Numbered from the stretch's first letter, positions 1 through 7,379 are shown. The stretch: DNA of 8,785 bases from an uncultured Acidobacteriota bacterium (GCA_946480545.1 CAMLKY010000054.1:1-8785); one strand, 5' to 3'. Translations and numbers: made by a program. The notes: a model not told the origin generated them from the sequence alone.

Positions 1-531
1 GACGGTCGACTTCGCGTTCAGATGGCCCGCCGGGAACATCAGGAGCGCGCCATTGTTCCAGAAAGCATGCTCGTCATTGAGCTCGTTCGTTCGGACGGTA
101 AGCTCGTTCGAGTACACGCGATACCTGACGACGATCTCCTTCGCTCCGCCGGTATCTATGTGCCACGTGTTCTTGTTGACCTTCTCCCACGTCAGCTTTT
201 GACCCGAATTGTTTTCGGCTGCAAAGTCCTGAACGTGACGCGCGTATTCACGGATCAGGTAGCTTCCCGGGGTCCAGACCGGCATCTTCAGCTCGGCCCG
301 AGCCGGAGCAGTGCTCCAGCGCAGCCGCATCTCGACCTCGAGCAGGTGTGTCCACGGCTTGGACATCGAAACTCTGTAGCTGATCTCGGGGGCTGCGGTT
401 TGAGTTGTCGCGACCTTTATTCGGTTCGCCGCGACGCGCCTAGGTTGTGCTGGCGTTTCCTGATACATAACGGCTAGTAACGCGAGAGATATAACGGTAA
501 GGAAAAGTGTCAGGTTCAGTTTTACTCTCAT
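1..531 (-). CDS. M61-family glycyl aminopeptidase-like metallopeptidase, N-terminal part (cut by window edge)
   Basis: The minus-strand frame starts at ATG 531-529 and stays open to base 1, giving 177 residues with no stop. Residues 1-28 look like a Sec signal peptide: a basic MRVK start, a hydrophobic core, then small residues near TPA-QP, so the mature protein is probably periplasmic or secreted. Residues 52-103 match the beta-rich M61 N-terminal domain, with YRVSMSKPWTH (52-62) and MPVWTPGSYLIREYARHVQ (83-101). A second family hallmark is NDEHAFWNNGALLMFPAGH (152-170). M61 enzymes are about 580-620 residues, and their HEXXH zinc catalytic domain and C-terminal PDZ lie after this segment, outside the window, so catalytic competence cannot be judged. 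No other ATG lies between the upstream in-frame stop and this start. A GGGAG sits about 15 nt upstream, too far for a normal ribosome binding site. The gene diverges from the exporter at 851. Confidence 0.9.
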   Translation of the reverse strand, partial: MRVKLNLTLFLTVISLALLAVMYQETPAQPRRVAANRIKVATTQTAAPEISYRVSMSKPWTHLLEVEMRLRWSTAPARAELKMPVWTPGSYLIREYARHVQDFAAENNSGQKLTWEKVNKNTWHIDTGGAKEIVVRYRVYSNELTVRTNELNDEHAFWNNGALLMFPAGHLNAKSTV

Positions 532-583
532 CTGGTCAGCAATGATCTCCCAAAGTTCGTACTTCCTGGCTTTTTGCTATCTT

Positions 584-589
584 ACTATA
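584..589 (-). promoter_or_regulatory. Possible -10 element for the M61 gene
   Basis: The minus strand reads TATAGT, 5 of 6 matches to the sigma-70 -10 consensus, about 52 nt before the ATG at 531. No good TTGACA-like -35 is found at 15-19 bp spacing. Only the -10 is seen; a promoter here is inference. Confidence 0.3.
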
Positions 590-649
590 GTTGAGTTTCG
601 GGCGTTGAGAGGTTGCCGCCGGTGTTGTCCTAAAGTTGTGGTGCTGATG

Positions 650-715
650 CGTTGCGGGCTTGGCGACCTTTACGTGAGCCTGATTTCTCACGCGAAGCTC
701 GCAAAGCCCGCAAAG
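650..715. repeat. 66-bp imperfect palindrome (CGCAAAG-type intergenic repeat)
   Basis: The left arm 650-678 and right arm 687-715 (29 nt each) are reverse complements at 24 of 29 positions, plus one G-T pair, around an 8-nt loop (679-686). The right arm begins CTCACGCGAAG and contains a 9-bp quasi-tandem unit: CGCGAAGCT (691), CGCAAAGCC (700), CGCAAAGAA (709). Transcribed in either direction it would fold into a long stem-loop. From memory, CTCACGCAAAG-style palindromes recur between genes in many environmental bacteria. Only this copy is in the window, so dispersal in this genome is inference. It could be a REP/MITE-like element or a transcription insulator. Confidence 0.7.
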
Positions 716-850
716 AAAAGCGCCGAGGCCCCACAGGATTAGGACAGTACCTCGCGGCTTAGTGGCTTTCCTAAAGAACGAATTCCGACGATCCGAGCAA
801 TTGGTTCTCTCGTAAAGCTGCTAAGCAGCAAAGGTGAGAACGATCAAACG

Positions 851-2113
851 ATGACCAATCAGAGAGAAAAGACACCCGATACCTCCGACAAGTTCTTCAC
901 GGGGCCGCTGGTGCTGATCTTCCTGATCGTCTTTATAGATCTGATCGGGTTCGGGATGGTCATCCCCGTGCTTCCGATCTATGCCCAGACCGCTCCGTTC
1001 TTCGCGAGCCCGTGGGAGATCGGATGGGTCGTATCCATTTACTCGTGGATGCAATTTATCTTCTCGCCGCTTCTCGGCCGGCTCTCCGACAGATATGGAC
1101 GACGCCCGGTACTTTTCATCAGCCTCCTTGGATCGGCGGCCGGTTACGTCGTATTGGGTCTCGCGAACACGCTGCTGCTGGTATTTATCGGCCGGATCGT
1201 CAGCGGCGTCACGGGCGGGAACATCTCGGCGGCACAGGCCTACATCGCGGACGTAACGACCAAAGAGAATCGTGGAAAGGGAATGGCTCTGTTCGGGGCG
1301 GCATTCGGCCTGGGTTTCGTGCTCGGACCGGCGATGGGCGGCATCCTGAGCAAATACGGCGTACACGTCCCGTTCTTCATGGCCGCCGGTTTGTCGCTGG
1401 TGGCGGCCGTGGCTGTCTATCTTGTTCTGCCCGAGACTCGGCGAAACAGAAATTCCGTTGCCGAGCAGACAACAGAATCAGCGGGATGGCTTGCCAAACG
1501 ACTCGGACCGTTATGGGATTCGCAGTTCGGCACCATCAGTCTCATCTACTTTCTGCTGGTGACGGCGTTCTCGATAATGACCTACGCCTTTGTGCTGTTC
1601 ACGGCCTTTCGCTTTAACTATGACGCCGAGCAGAACGGCTATCTGTTCGCGCTCGTCGGGCTGACGGCGGTTTTCGGTCAAGGTGTGTTGTTTGGGCCTC
1701 TGGTCAAACGTTTTGGCGAAACGCGGCTTATCGTTCTCGGATGTTTTTTGATGGCGGCGAGCTTCGCGTTCATTCCGTTCATCACGCCGGTGTTCGCCGG
1801 CGTCGCGGGTCTGATCGGCGTAAGTATAATGCTCGCGTTCGCGAACTCACTCGCGTCGCCGTCGCTGAACACACTGGCATCGAAAGTCTCGCATGAGGAT
1901 CGACAGGGAAGTGCGCTCGGGATCATGCAATCCGGCGCCAGCCTTGCACGCGCGATCGGTCCGGCGATCGGCGGAGTGCTGCTCAACAACGCGCTAAACC
2001 GCATGGACGATTTCACGCTCTACCGCACGTTTTTCGCCGCTGCGGCGATAATGTTTCTTGCGTTTCTGATGGCGATCTACTCGGTAAGATTGATTGGAAA
2101 GTTCGGAACGTAG
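851..2113 (+). CDS. MFS exporter of the TetA/multidrug type
   Basis: This is a 420-residue inner-membrane protein with the twelve hydrophobic segments of the major facilitator superfamily, in two six-helix halves joined by a polar loop (about 195-225). TM1 carries the TetA-like FIDLIGFGMVIPVLP (28-42). Motif A is GRLSDRYGRRP (76-86), motif B is GRIVSGVTGG (114-123), and the TM5 antiporter motif C is GLGFVLGPAMGG (153-164), with an echo at AIGPAIGGVL (368-377). Motif C marks proton-coupled antiporters that export substrate. The length (about 400-420) is normal and no segment is missing. The substrate cannot be named; TetA-like sequences outside known resistance genes often export other compounds. 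The start is ATG 851, with AAGGTGAG at 831-838 as a rather distant ribosome binding site. There is no linked TetR-type regulator. The gene converges on the histidine kinase with only 15 bp between stop codons. Confidence 0.88.
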   Translation: MTNQREKTPDTSDKFFTGPLVLIFLIVFIDLIGFGMVIPVLPIYAQTAPFFASPWEIGWVVSIYSWMQFIFSPLLGRLSDRYGRRPVLFISLLGSAAGYVVLGLANTLLLVFIGRIVSGVTGGNISAAQAYIADVTTKENRGKGMALFGAAFGLGFVLGPAMGGILSKYGVHVPFFMAAGLSLVAAVAVYLVLPETRRNRNSVAEQTTESAGWLAKRLGPLWDSQFGTISLIYFLLVTAFSIMTYAFVLFTAFRFNYDAEQNGYLFALVGLTAVFGQGVLFGPLVKRFGETRLIVLGCFLMAASFAFIPFITPVFAGVAGLIGVSIMLAFANSLASPSLNTLASKVSHEDRQGSALGIMQSGASLARAIGPAIGGVLLNNALNRMDDFTLYRTFFAAAAIMFLAFLMAIYSVRLIGKFGT

Positions 2114-2115
2114 TC

Positions 2116-2146
2116 CAGCGAGCGGAATCTAGCTGACAGCTCGCTG
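2116..2146. terminator. Inverted repeat in the convergent gap, possible bidirectional terminator
   Basis: CAGCGAGC (2116-2123) and GCTCGCTG (2139-2146) form a perfect 8-bp stem around a 15-nt loop. It starts just after the exporter stop and overlaps the last codons of the kinase. No U-tract follows on either strand, so it is not a textbook intrinsic terminator. Its position between convergent genes suggests a weak or factor-assisted one. Confidence 0.35.
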
Positions 2147-5122
2147 TCTCTGCTTGCTGAGAGCGGGAAATGAAAGGCGGAATGTCGTGCCGCTGCCGAG
2201 CGTGCTGCTTACTTCGATCGTGCCGGCGTGCTCCTGGACAATACCGTAGCTGACCGCGAGGCCCAGACCGGTACCGTTACCGACACCCTTTGTCGTGAAG
2301 AACGGATCGAAGATCTTGTTCAGGTTCTCTTCCGATATCCCCTCGCCGCTGTCCGTCACCTCAATGTTGACCTCACCCGCTTCACTCACATCCGTTACGA
2401 GCTTGATGGTGCCGCCGCTGACCATCGCGTCTCGCGCGTTGAGGATCAGGTTCGTGAACACCTGCTGCAGCTTTCCACTGTTGCCGAAGATACGCGGCGG
2501 CACCGAGGCGTAATCCTTGATGATCTCGATATTCGATTTTCGAAGCTGCGGTTCGAGCAGTTGCAGCGTGTCGTCGAGCAGCTTGTTGATATCGACCTCG
2601 GCCGATTCGACGATGTTACCGGTGCGCGAGAAGTTGAGCAGGTTTCCGACGATGTTCGATGCGCGATCTGTCTGGCGCTGCATCTTCTGGAGAAGAGCGT
2701 GTTTCGGGTCTGTCTCGGGGATCATCCCGAGCAGCATCTGCGTATAGCTCGATACGCCGGTCAGAGGCGTATTGACCTCGTGCGCGACACCGGCGGCGAG
2801 GAGCCCGATACTCGAAAGCTTCTCGCTTTGCTGAAGCGTCTCTTCGAGTTTCACCCGCGATGACACATTCTCGAGAACGATGATCGCTCCTGTCTGGGCA
2901 CTCGAGACGGACCGCAGCGGCGCGATCGCCACATTCAATATCAGCGAGCGGCCGGCGCGATCGTAAGTGTGCAGCTTGTACGCGTTGCGGATCTCCGTGA
3001 GATGCCAGCGGGACTTGCCGAGAATTCCCGCAAGGTTTAGCGCGAAACTCTCATCGAACACGTCATCGACCAGTTTTCCAACGGTCTCGTCACGCGAAAG
3101 CCCCATCAAGTCTTCGAACGTCGAATTGCAGCGTGTGATGCGGCCGTCCTCGTCGACCGCGAGAAGTCCGACGTTGACCGACTCGACGATCGACTCATTG
3201 AACTCTTTCAACAGCGCCAACTCTTCCGTGTGCTCCTGCTGCTCCTGGTAGAGGCGGCTGTTCTCGATGGCGACCGCGATATAGCCGGACACGGTCTTCA
3301 GGATATCGAGGTCCTCGGACGAAAGCAGCGAGCCGTCGCTCGCACGTCCAAGACCGATGACGGCAACCATCTTGCTCCGGACAACGCACGGAACGAAATA
3401 GTGAAGCTCCTGCCGAACAGGAACATTCTTTCCGTTACCGTTTGTCGCGACGACTTCCGTGTCCTGCAGCTCGATCTCATCGGCACGCACAATTCCCTTC
3501 TCGGCCGATTTTGTTCTGATCATGTGGCGAAAATCGGACGGGACACGAAATTCTTCGCTGAGCCCGGCTGATTTCGCAAGCTTGTAGTTTCCCGCGGCAT
3601 CCTCGATAAAGACCGCCACCTTTTCGACACCGAGCACCTGCTTGAGCCGGTCGGTCAACGCATCGAGAAGAGGTTCGAGAGCGGTTGTCGCGGAGAGCGT
3701 CCGCCCAAAGTCGAGAATGCCCTGGCGGAGATCGTACTTCTCGCCATAGAAAAATCGATCGGCTCGCTCCTGGAGAAAATTCTTGAGCGGCTCGCTGAGC
3801 ATGACGATGCCCGCCATCGCGATGATCGCAATGAGTGCTCGAAGCGTGATCTCTGTCGTCGAGAGATTATTGCCGACCGCGAGAAACACGAGACCGAGCG
3901 CGACGGCTCCGATCATCATAGCGATGGCGACGGTGGTCATCGCATAAACGAGTGCACGACGAACAACGACGTCGACGTCCATCAGCCGGTACCGGACGAC
4001 CGAGTGGCCGAAGCTCAACGGGATAAGTGCGAGTGGAAGGGTCGTCAGTGCGGTCGTAATCGTGTCTTCGGGCAGATAGACGAAGCGGCGTGCGATCTGG
4101 AATATCAGGATCGGTACGATCGAAAATACGGTTCCCCACATCGCCCATTTCAGCCTCTGCCGCACGATCGGCTGACGATTACTCAGGAAGCGCCAAAGCA
4201 GAACGCTCGCCCCGATCGAGATACCCGCTACGAAATGGATCGTCAGTATCTGGCTGATGATCGGGAGCACTTTATATCCGGCGGTCAGTTGGATAAGCGT
4301 CGATGCGACGGGTGCAGGAGTAATAAGCGGGCCGATCGAAATCGCCATGAGGACCAGCGATATGATCGCTGCCGGCACATAAAGTGCGATCGTCTTCCAC
4401 CGCCGCTTATCAAAGACATTGCTATGGACGGGGTACCGGAGACAGAAGTGCAGGAAAAGCGGTGCGAAGAACGCGAACGCGATGTCGTCGAGCAGAGCAA
4501 CCGCGAGGTCGAAGTCCTGACCGAAATTAAGCGTCCGGTACACGTGAAACACGAATGCCGCGAGGCAGACCATCGCAAAGTGCACGACGAACGGTGAGCG
4601 GCTTCCCTGTTTGAAAAGCACAAACACGCCGACACCGAGCCAGATCAATCCGACGAACGTCAGGAAGACTATCGCCGCCGTCCAGCGCGGCAGCGTGTCG
4701 ATGTTCTTCAGATCGGCGTAGTAGAAATTATCAGCGAAGGCGTACGAGGTCTTTTGGTAGTAATAGGTCAGTGTGCCGCCGACGCCAGCGGCATCGAGAT
4801 ACATCGGGATGTCGGCCACGGATGTGACTTCCTCGAACGTCTCACCGTCGAGGCTGATGGTCAGGAGCTTATCACCGGCAGAAATGCCTGCACGTGAGGC
4901 TGCGTAGCCGGGGGCGACCTTTTCCGCGTAGATGCCGCCGTCGCGCTGGACCCAGAGGACACCGTCCGTCGGAGGCAACTCGTTATACGCACGTTGAGAC
5001 AGGTTCAGTGCGCCGCCCGTAACGAGCAAGACGGCCACCACGAGCCAAATCAAACTCCAGCTTGTAAGAACCTTTACTTTCACCGCAAAAAGACAAACTT
5101 TTCCGAGGTTTTTCCGAGGCAA
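2129..5122 (-). CDS. Membrane PDZ-GAF-PAS sensor histidine kinase (orphan)
   Basis: This 997-residue predicted inner-membrane kinase would autophosphorylate on histidine and pass the phosphate to an unidentified response regulator. Order: TM1 (about 23-40); a PDZ-like domain (about 50-125, with [20 protein letters not shown] at 70-89), probably periplasmic; about nine more TMs (145-446); a linker with [20 protein letters not shown] (375-394) and [13 protein letters not shown] (455-467), of a kind seen in ComP-like kinases; GAF (about 485-623); a short coiled coil; PAS (about 644-755); HisKA with H781 in [12 protein letters not shown]; and HATPase_c with N895 in [11 protein letters not shown]1 DSGEGIS (924-930), F box FDPFFTTK (938-945) and G2 GNGTGLGLA (948-956). 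All catalytic boxes are intact. There is no receiver domain and no neighbouring regulator. The listed start is TTG 5122; GTG 5083 (codon 14) is an alternative that leaves a cleaner signal anchor. Neither has a strong ribosome binding site. The 235 bp upstream holds an isolated minus-strand TAGAAT (5204-5209) but no clear -35. Confidence 0.9.
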   Translation of the reverse strand: MPRKNLGKVCLFAVKVKVLTSWSLIWLVVAVLLVTGGALNLSQRAYNELPPTDGVLWVQRDGGIYAEKVAPGYAASRAGISAGDKLLTISLDGETFEEVTSVADIPMYLDAAGVGGTLTYYYQKTSYAFADNFYYADLKNIDTLPRWTAAIVFLTFVGLIWLGVGVFVLFKQGSRSPFVVHFAMVCLAAFVFHVYRTLNFGQDFDLAVALLDDIAFAFFAPLFLHFCLRYPVHSNVFDKRRWKTIALYVPAAIISLVLMAISIGPLITPAPVASTLIQLTAGYKVLPIISQILTIHFVAGISIGASVLLWRFLSNRQPIVRQRLKWAMWGTVFSIVPILIFQIARRFVYLPEDTITTALTTLPLALIPLSFGHSVVRYRLMDVDVVVRRALVYAMTTVAIAMMIGAVALGLVFLAVGNNLSTTEITLRALIAIIAMAGIVMLSEPLKNFLQERADRFFYGEKYDLRQGILDFGRTLSATTALEPLLDALTDRLKQVLGVEKVAVFIEDAAGNYKLAKSAGLSEEFRVPSDFRHMIRTKSAEKGIVRADEIELQDTEVVATNGNGKNVPVRQELHYFVPCVVRSKMVAVIGLGRASDGSLLSSEDLDILKTVSGYIAVAIENSRLYQEQQEHTEELALLKEFNESIVESVNVGLLAVDEDGRITRCNSTFEDLMGLSRDETVGKLVDDVFDESFALNLAGILGKSRWHLTEIRNAYKLHTYDRAGRSLILNVAIAPLRSVSSAQTGAIIVLENVSSRVKLEETLQQSEKLSSIGLLAAGVAHEVNTPLTGVSSYTQMLLGMIPETDPKHALLQKMQRQTDRASNIVGNLLNFSRTGNIVESAEVDINKLLDDTLQLLEPQLRKSNIEIIKDYASVPPRIFGNSGKLQQVFTNLILNARDAMVSGGTIKLVTDVSEAGEVNIEVTDSGEGISEENLNKIFDPFFTTKGVGNGTGLGLAVSYGIVQEHAGTIEVSSTLGSGTTFRLSFPALSKQRQRAVS
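5099..5119. repeat. Short direct repeat at the kinase start
   Basis: TTTTCCGAGG occurs at 5099-5108 and 5110-5119, two perfect 10-bp copies with an 11-bp period. On the minus strand they fall between the TTG and GTG start candidates. If translation starts at TTG they encode residues 2-8; if at GTG they lie in the leader and could be a one-helical-turn protein site. Confidence 0.6.
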
Positions 5123-5357
5123 CAGGCGTTCCCAGTCGCCTGCACCGGCTAACTCACGGCGGGAGGCATGTTTATCCGTTCAAAACCTCTGGCCACGACC
5201 TCTATTCTAACGCCGCAAGGCCGGTTTTATTCAGTTTTTTGCTCGACAATCCAAGAATTTGGACACAATAAAACCGCAGCTCGACGAACAATACGCTAGA
5301 TAAAATAAAGCTATCCGGCGTCGGCCCGTCGGGACCTGCGGCACCTCTCGTGAAAAA

Positions 5358-6326
5358 TTAGAACCTGACCAGGATGCTGCCCCGGACAGCCCTTCGATGC
5401 GAATTCAGCCGCAGGCTTCCATCGTCACCTGCGACACCGGTTTGAAAATCAAATAAATTGCGAGCATCGACCACCGCTTCCGCACGGAACGGAAGCCCCA
5501 GACTAGGCAAACTCTGCGTCACCATAACGCTCAGGCTGGGATCGTAGATAGCGAGACGTCCGTGGAACGGATCGATGGCGAATACAGTTGCCTGCGGGGA
5601 CAATCGGAATATCGTCCTGACCGTCGTACCGGTCTTAAGGTCCGCCTCGAACTGGCCGTAGAAGGACTGGAAGAAATCATTCTCAAACAGATCTGCCGGA
5701 TTCGTTATCGCGTCTTCAGAAAGCTTCTGCCCGCTTCCAAGACTGTAACCCGCGGCCGTGCTCAGGCTGCCGTTCAGACGCCGCGAATAAACGATTCGAA
5801 AGCCTCGTGCCCCGCCCTGCTGATTTCCGACGAACTCCGCAAATGCATCACCGGCGGCCGGGCTAAATGGAAGGCTGGTAACGCCGACTCCACGAGCAAG
5901 TGTCGTATCAAAAAACGCGTTCGCTTCAACGCTCGAATTGTTATCGAGAACCCTCTCGATACCGAACTCGAACCGGTTGCTCTTATTCAGGACCGGTTTG
6001 CCGGATTCGATGACAAAGTCTTCGATCGCGGCCGGCTCGCGGAAGATCACCTGGGAATCTTCAAGCTCAATCGCCTTTGACCAGGTTCGCTCTTCCGTGT
6101 GGGTTGTAAATGCTGATCGAAATCTCGTCTTTGCATCCAGGTCGAACTGCAGGCCAAGCCGCGGGCTGATCGAGAAATCATCCGCATCGCCAATGAACCG
6201 CGCATAATCAACGCCGAAGACGACGATGACGCCTTCACGAACCTTCCATTCGTCGAGTGCCTGGAACGAAAACTGTCCGACCGATTTCTCTTCGCCGTCC
6301 CTGACAAACGATCCCAGCGACGGTCT
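5358..6326 (-). CDS. C-terminal beta-barrel part of a TonB-receptor-like outer-membrane protein (frame-split)
   Basis: This frame continues the protein begun at 7005 but is offset by one base. It is open further upstream (to a TTG at 6416), but before roughly 6326 it is an out-of-frame shadow of the N-terminal part, so I end it at the junction. About 320 residues show the alternating pattern of transmembrane beta strands, such as FSISPRLGLQFDL, NRFEFGIERVL and ARGFRIVYSRRL. The end, with VDARNLFDFQTGV and a terminal VRGSILVRF, resembles the last strands of TonB-dependent receptors, including a C-terminal phenylalanine as used by the BAM insertion machinery. Independent translation is not supported: no ribosome binding site or signal peptide serves this half. 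Expression depends on the frame break being a sequencing error or on frameshifting; otherwise the gene is broken. Confidence 0.75.
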   Translation of the reverse strand, partial: RPSLGSFVRDGEEKSVGQFSFQALDEWKVREGVIVVFGVDYARFIGDADDFSISPRLGLQFDLDAKTRFRSAFTTHTEERTWSKAIELEDSQVIFREPAAIEDFVIESGKPVLNKSNRFEFGIERVLDNNSSVEANAFFDTTLARGVGVTSLPFSPAAGDAFAEFVGNQQGGARGFRIVYSRRLNGSLSTAAGYSLGSGQKLSEDAITNPADLFENDFFQSFYGQFEADLKTGTTVRTIFRLSPQATVFAIDPFHGRLAIYDPSLSVMVTQSLPSLGLPFRAEAVVDARNLFDFQTGVAGDDGSLRLNSHRRAVRGSILVRF

Positions 6327-7005
6327 GTCCTGCGATAACGACGTCGGCGTCTTCCGAAACGGGCAGCAGGGTCGCAAAATTAACGCCCGCGTAGGCACCG
6401 CGCTCGGATCCCGCAAAGTAGGTCTCTGCGATGGTCTGACCCGGGCGTCTGCTCTCTTCTTCGGTCGTTTGGGCCGTCTCCTCGACGGTCACGCGGCTTT
6501 CATTGACCGGCGTGCTGCCCTCTGTGTTCTGGTAAATGGAGCGGCTTGTCTGTGCCGAGCGGATCACCCATTTCGGATTATTTCGATCCAACCGTTTCTC
6601 GGGAAGCGTGTTTCCGCTGCCCGCACGTTCGAGCTTGAACCCGTAGGTAAGCTGCGTCGCACCGTTGATCTGAACTGCCGGCAGTGTGATCGGATTGTAT
6701 CCCTGGGCCACCGCGAAGATCGTATACGTCCCGGGCAGGATGCGGGCTATAAAACTGCCATCGGCTGCGGACCGAACCTGCTTCAGGACCTTCGACGTGC
6801 CGGCCTTGAATATCGCGACCGTCGCATCGGCGATCGGGCTGCCGCCGTCATCGCGGACGACGCCCTTGATAATGCCAAGATTTCCGTATTGAGTTGTCGT
6901 GAGATTTGCACCCGGCGAAGGAGGCTCTGTCGCGTAGCTCGCCGTCGTGATCGAAAAGATCACAAACAGCAAGTTAAATATTTTTCCTGAGCGACTAAAT
7001 CCCAT
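6235..7005 (-). CDS. N-terminal part of the same outer-membrane protein: signal peptide and CarboxypepD_reg domain
   Basis: ATG 7005 opens a Sec signal peptide (basic MGFSRSGK, hydrophobic to about 22, SYA cleavage near 25). The open frame extends upstream to a TTG at 7122, but that overlaps the likely -10 element and lacks a signal peptide at its N-terminus. Residues 43-125 form a carboxypeptidase-regulatory-like beta-sandwich: GIIKGVVRDDGGSPIADATV (44-63), then DGSFIARILPGTYTIFAVAQ (82-101). This is the usual N-terminal extension of TonB-dependent receptors in Bacteroidota and Acidobacteriota. A polar Thr/Glu-rich linker (about 130-190) leads to barrel-like sequence at AYAGVNFATLLPV (204-216). 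No plug domain is seen. After about residue 227 this frame loses family character and ends at 6235, while the barrel continues in the +1 frame. Repaired, the protein would be about 550 residues, short for a TonB receptor. Its ligand is unknown. Confidence 0.75.
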   Translation of the reverse strand: MGFSRSGKIFNLLFVIFSITTASYATEPPSPGANLTTTQYGNLGIIKGVVRDDGGSPIADATVAIFKAGTSKVLKQVRSAADGSFIARILPGTYTIFAVAQGYNPITLPAVQINGATQLTYGFKLERAGSGNTLPEKRLDRNNPKWVIRSAQTSRSIYQNTEGSTPVNESRVTVEETAQTTEEESRRPGQTIAETYFAGSERGAYAGVNFATLLPVSEDADVVIAGQTVAGIVCQGRRREIGRTVFVPGTRRMEGS

Positions 7006-7109
7006 TGGGTGCGCAAGTTTTCGACAAACAGCAAGTCTTATCAAACTTGTCCGTAATGGAAGAACAAGGTGTTGGAACGCGATCGGACGGTGCTCCGAGC
7101 AACCCTTGT

Positions 7110-7138
7110 ATTTTCCGGGCAAAAATCTGATGTGTCAA
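7110..7138 (-). promoter_or_regulatory. Predicted sigma-70 promoter of the outer-membrane protein gene
   Basis: The minus strand has a perfect -35 TTGACA (7138-7133), a 17-bp spacer and a -10 GAAAAT (7115-7110, 4 of 6). Transcription would start near 7103, leaving about 98 nt before ATG 7005, which excludes the upstream TTG at 7122 as the start. Confidence 0.55.
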
Positions 7139-7165
7139 GCCCCTAAAGACAAGTGTCATTGGGCT
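7138..7165. promoter_or_regulatory. Dyad between divergent promoters, possible operator
   Basis: AGCCC (7138-7142) mirrors GGGCT (7161-7165), and inside them GACA-AG-TGTC (7148-7157) is a second dyad whose centre differs by one base. The element lies between the two outward-facing TTGACA boxes, where a shared regulator could bind. Binding is inference. Confidence 0.35.
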
Positions 7166-7181
7166 GTTGGATGCCTCTCGC

Positions 7182-7209
7182 TTGACAAAGTTTGCACCGC
7201 CGATAGAAT
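7182..7209 (+). promoter_or_regulatory. Strong sigma-70 promoter of tRNA-Ser
   Basis: A perfect -35 TTGACA (7182-7187), a 16-bp spacer and a -10 TAGAAT (7204-7209, 5 of 6). The predicted start near 7216 leaves a leader of about 20 nt before the tRNA, typical of a stable-RNA gene. Confidence 0.75.
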
Positions 7210-7235
7210 AAAAACCTGGCTCTTCGGCATGATTC

Positions 7236-7326
7236 GGAGACGTGGCTGAGTGGCTGAAAGCGGCGGTTTGCTAAACCGTTGTACCTCAAAAGGGTACCAC
7301 AGGTTCGAATCCTGTCGTCTCCGCCA
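7236..7326 (+). tRNA. tRNA-Ser (anticodon GCT, reads AGC/AGU)
   Basis: Acceptor stem GGAGACG (7236-7242) pairs with CGTCTCC (7316-7322), followed by discriminator G and an encoded CCA (7324-7326). The anticodon arm is GCGGT-TTGCTAA-ACCGT (7263-7279), with anticodon GCT at 7270-7272. The long class II variable arm GTACC...GGTAC is diagnostic for serine here, and the T arm is ACAGG-TTCGAAT-CCTGT. All stems are intact. It has its own promoter and terminator, so it is a single-gene unit. Confidence 0.97.
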
Positions 7327-7341
7327 GTATATCGTTCTTAT

Positions 7342-7375
7342 AGCCGCCCTAACTTTGGGGCGGCTTTCGTTTTTT
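7342..7375 (+). terminator. Intrinsic terminator after tRNA-Ser
   Basis: AGCCGCCC (7342-7349) pairs perfectly with GGGCGGCT (7358-7365) around an 8-nt loop and is followed by TTCGTTTTTT. The GC-rich stem plus T-tract is a classical Rho-independent terminator separating the tRNA from gltX. Confidence 0.92.
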
Positions 7376-7379
7376 GGTG

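Larger units (their letters stand above)
532..850. other. Divergent intergenic region between the M61 peptidase and the exporter
   Basis: These 319 bases separate two outward-facing genes. They contain a long imperfect palindrome at 650-715, further degenerate CGCRAAG/GGCTTAG-type sequence up to about 775, and a small perfect hairpin GCTGC-TAA-GCAGC at 817-829 just before the exporter. A 66-codon plus-strand open frame (542-742) runs through the palindrome, has no recognisable domain and is probably not a gene. No convincing -35/-10 pair is visible for the exporter. A TATAGT on the minus strand could serve the peptidase. Confidence 0.6.

Noticed and set aside
22..477. Plus-strand open frame of 151 codons
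   Set aside because: It lies antisense to the M61 N-terminal domain, whose motifs are clear on the minus strand, and its own translation has no recognisable domain.
542..742. Plus-strand 66-codon frame
   Set aside because: It runs through the 650-715 palindrome; its C-terminal half is simply translated repeat, and no ribosome binding site or domain is visible.
817..829. Perfect hairpin GCTGC-TAA-GCAGC before the exporter
   Set aside because: A 5-bp stem is too short to call an attenuator or operator on its own.
821..1366. Minus-strand 181-codon frame opposite the exporter
   Set aside because: A highly charged, low-complexity translation typical of an antisense shadow of membrane-protein codons.
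4004..4597. Plus-strand 197-codon frame opposite the kinase membrane region
   Set aside because: Rich in Arg, Asp and Glu with no domain; an antisense shadow of hydrophobic segments.
5317..5345. GC-rich palindromic stretch downstream of the barrel gene, considered as a terminator
   Set aside because: The stems are short and broken, and no T-tract follows directly on the minus strand.
6226..6990. Plus-strand 254-codon frame opposite the outer-membrane protein
   Set aside because: The minus strand encodes a signal peptide and a CarboxypepD_reg domain; this frame is very Arg-rich and has no family features.
7236..7326. tRNA-Ser as an integration site for a mobile element
   Set aside because: No integrase, no direct repeat of the tRNA 3' end and no foreign-looking gene follows; gltX is next.
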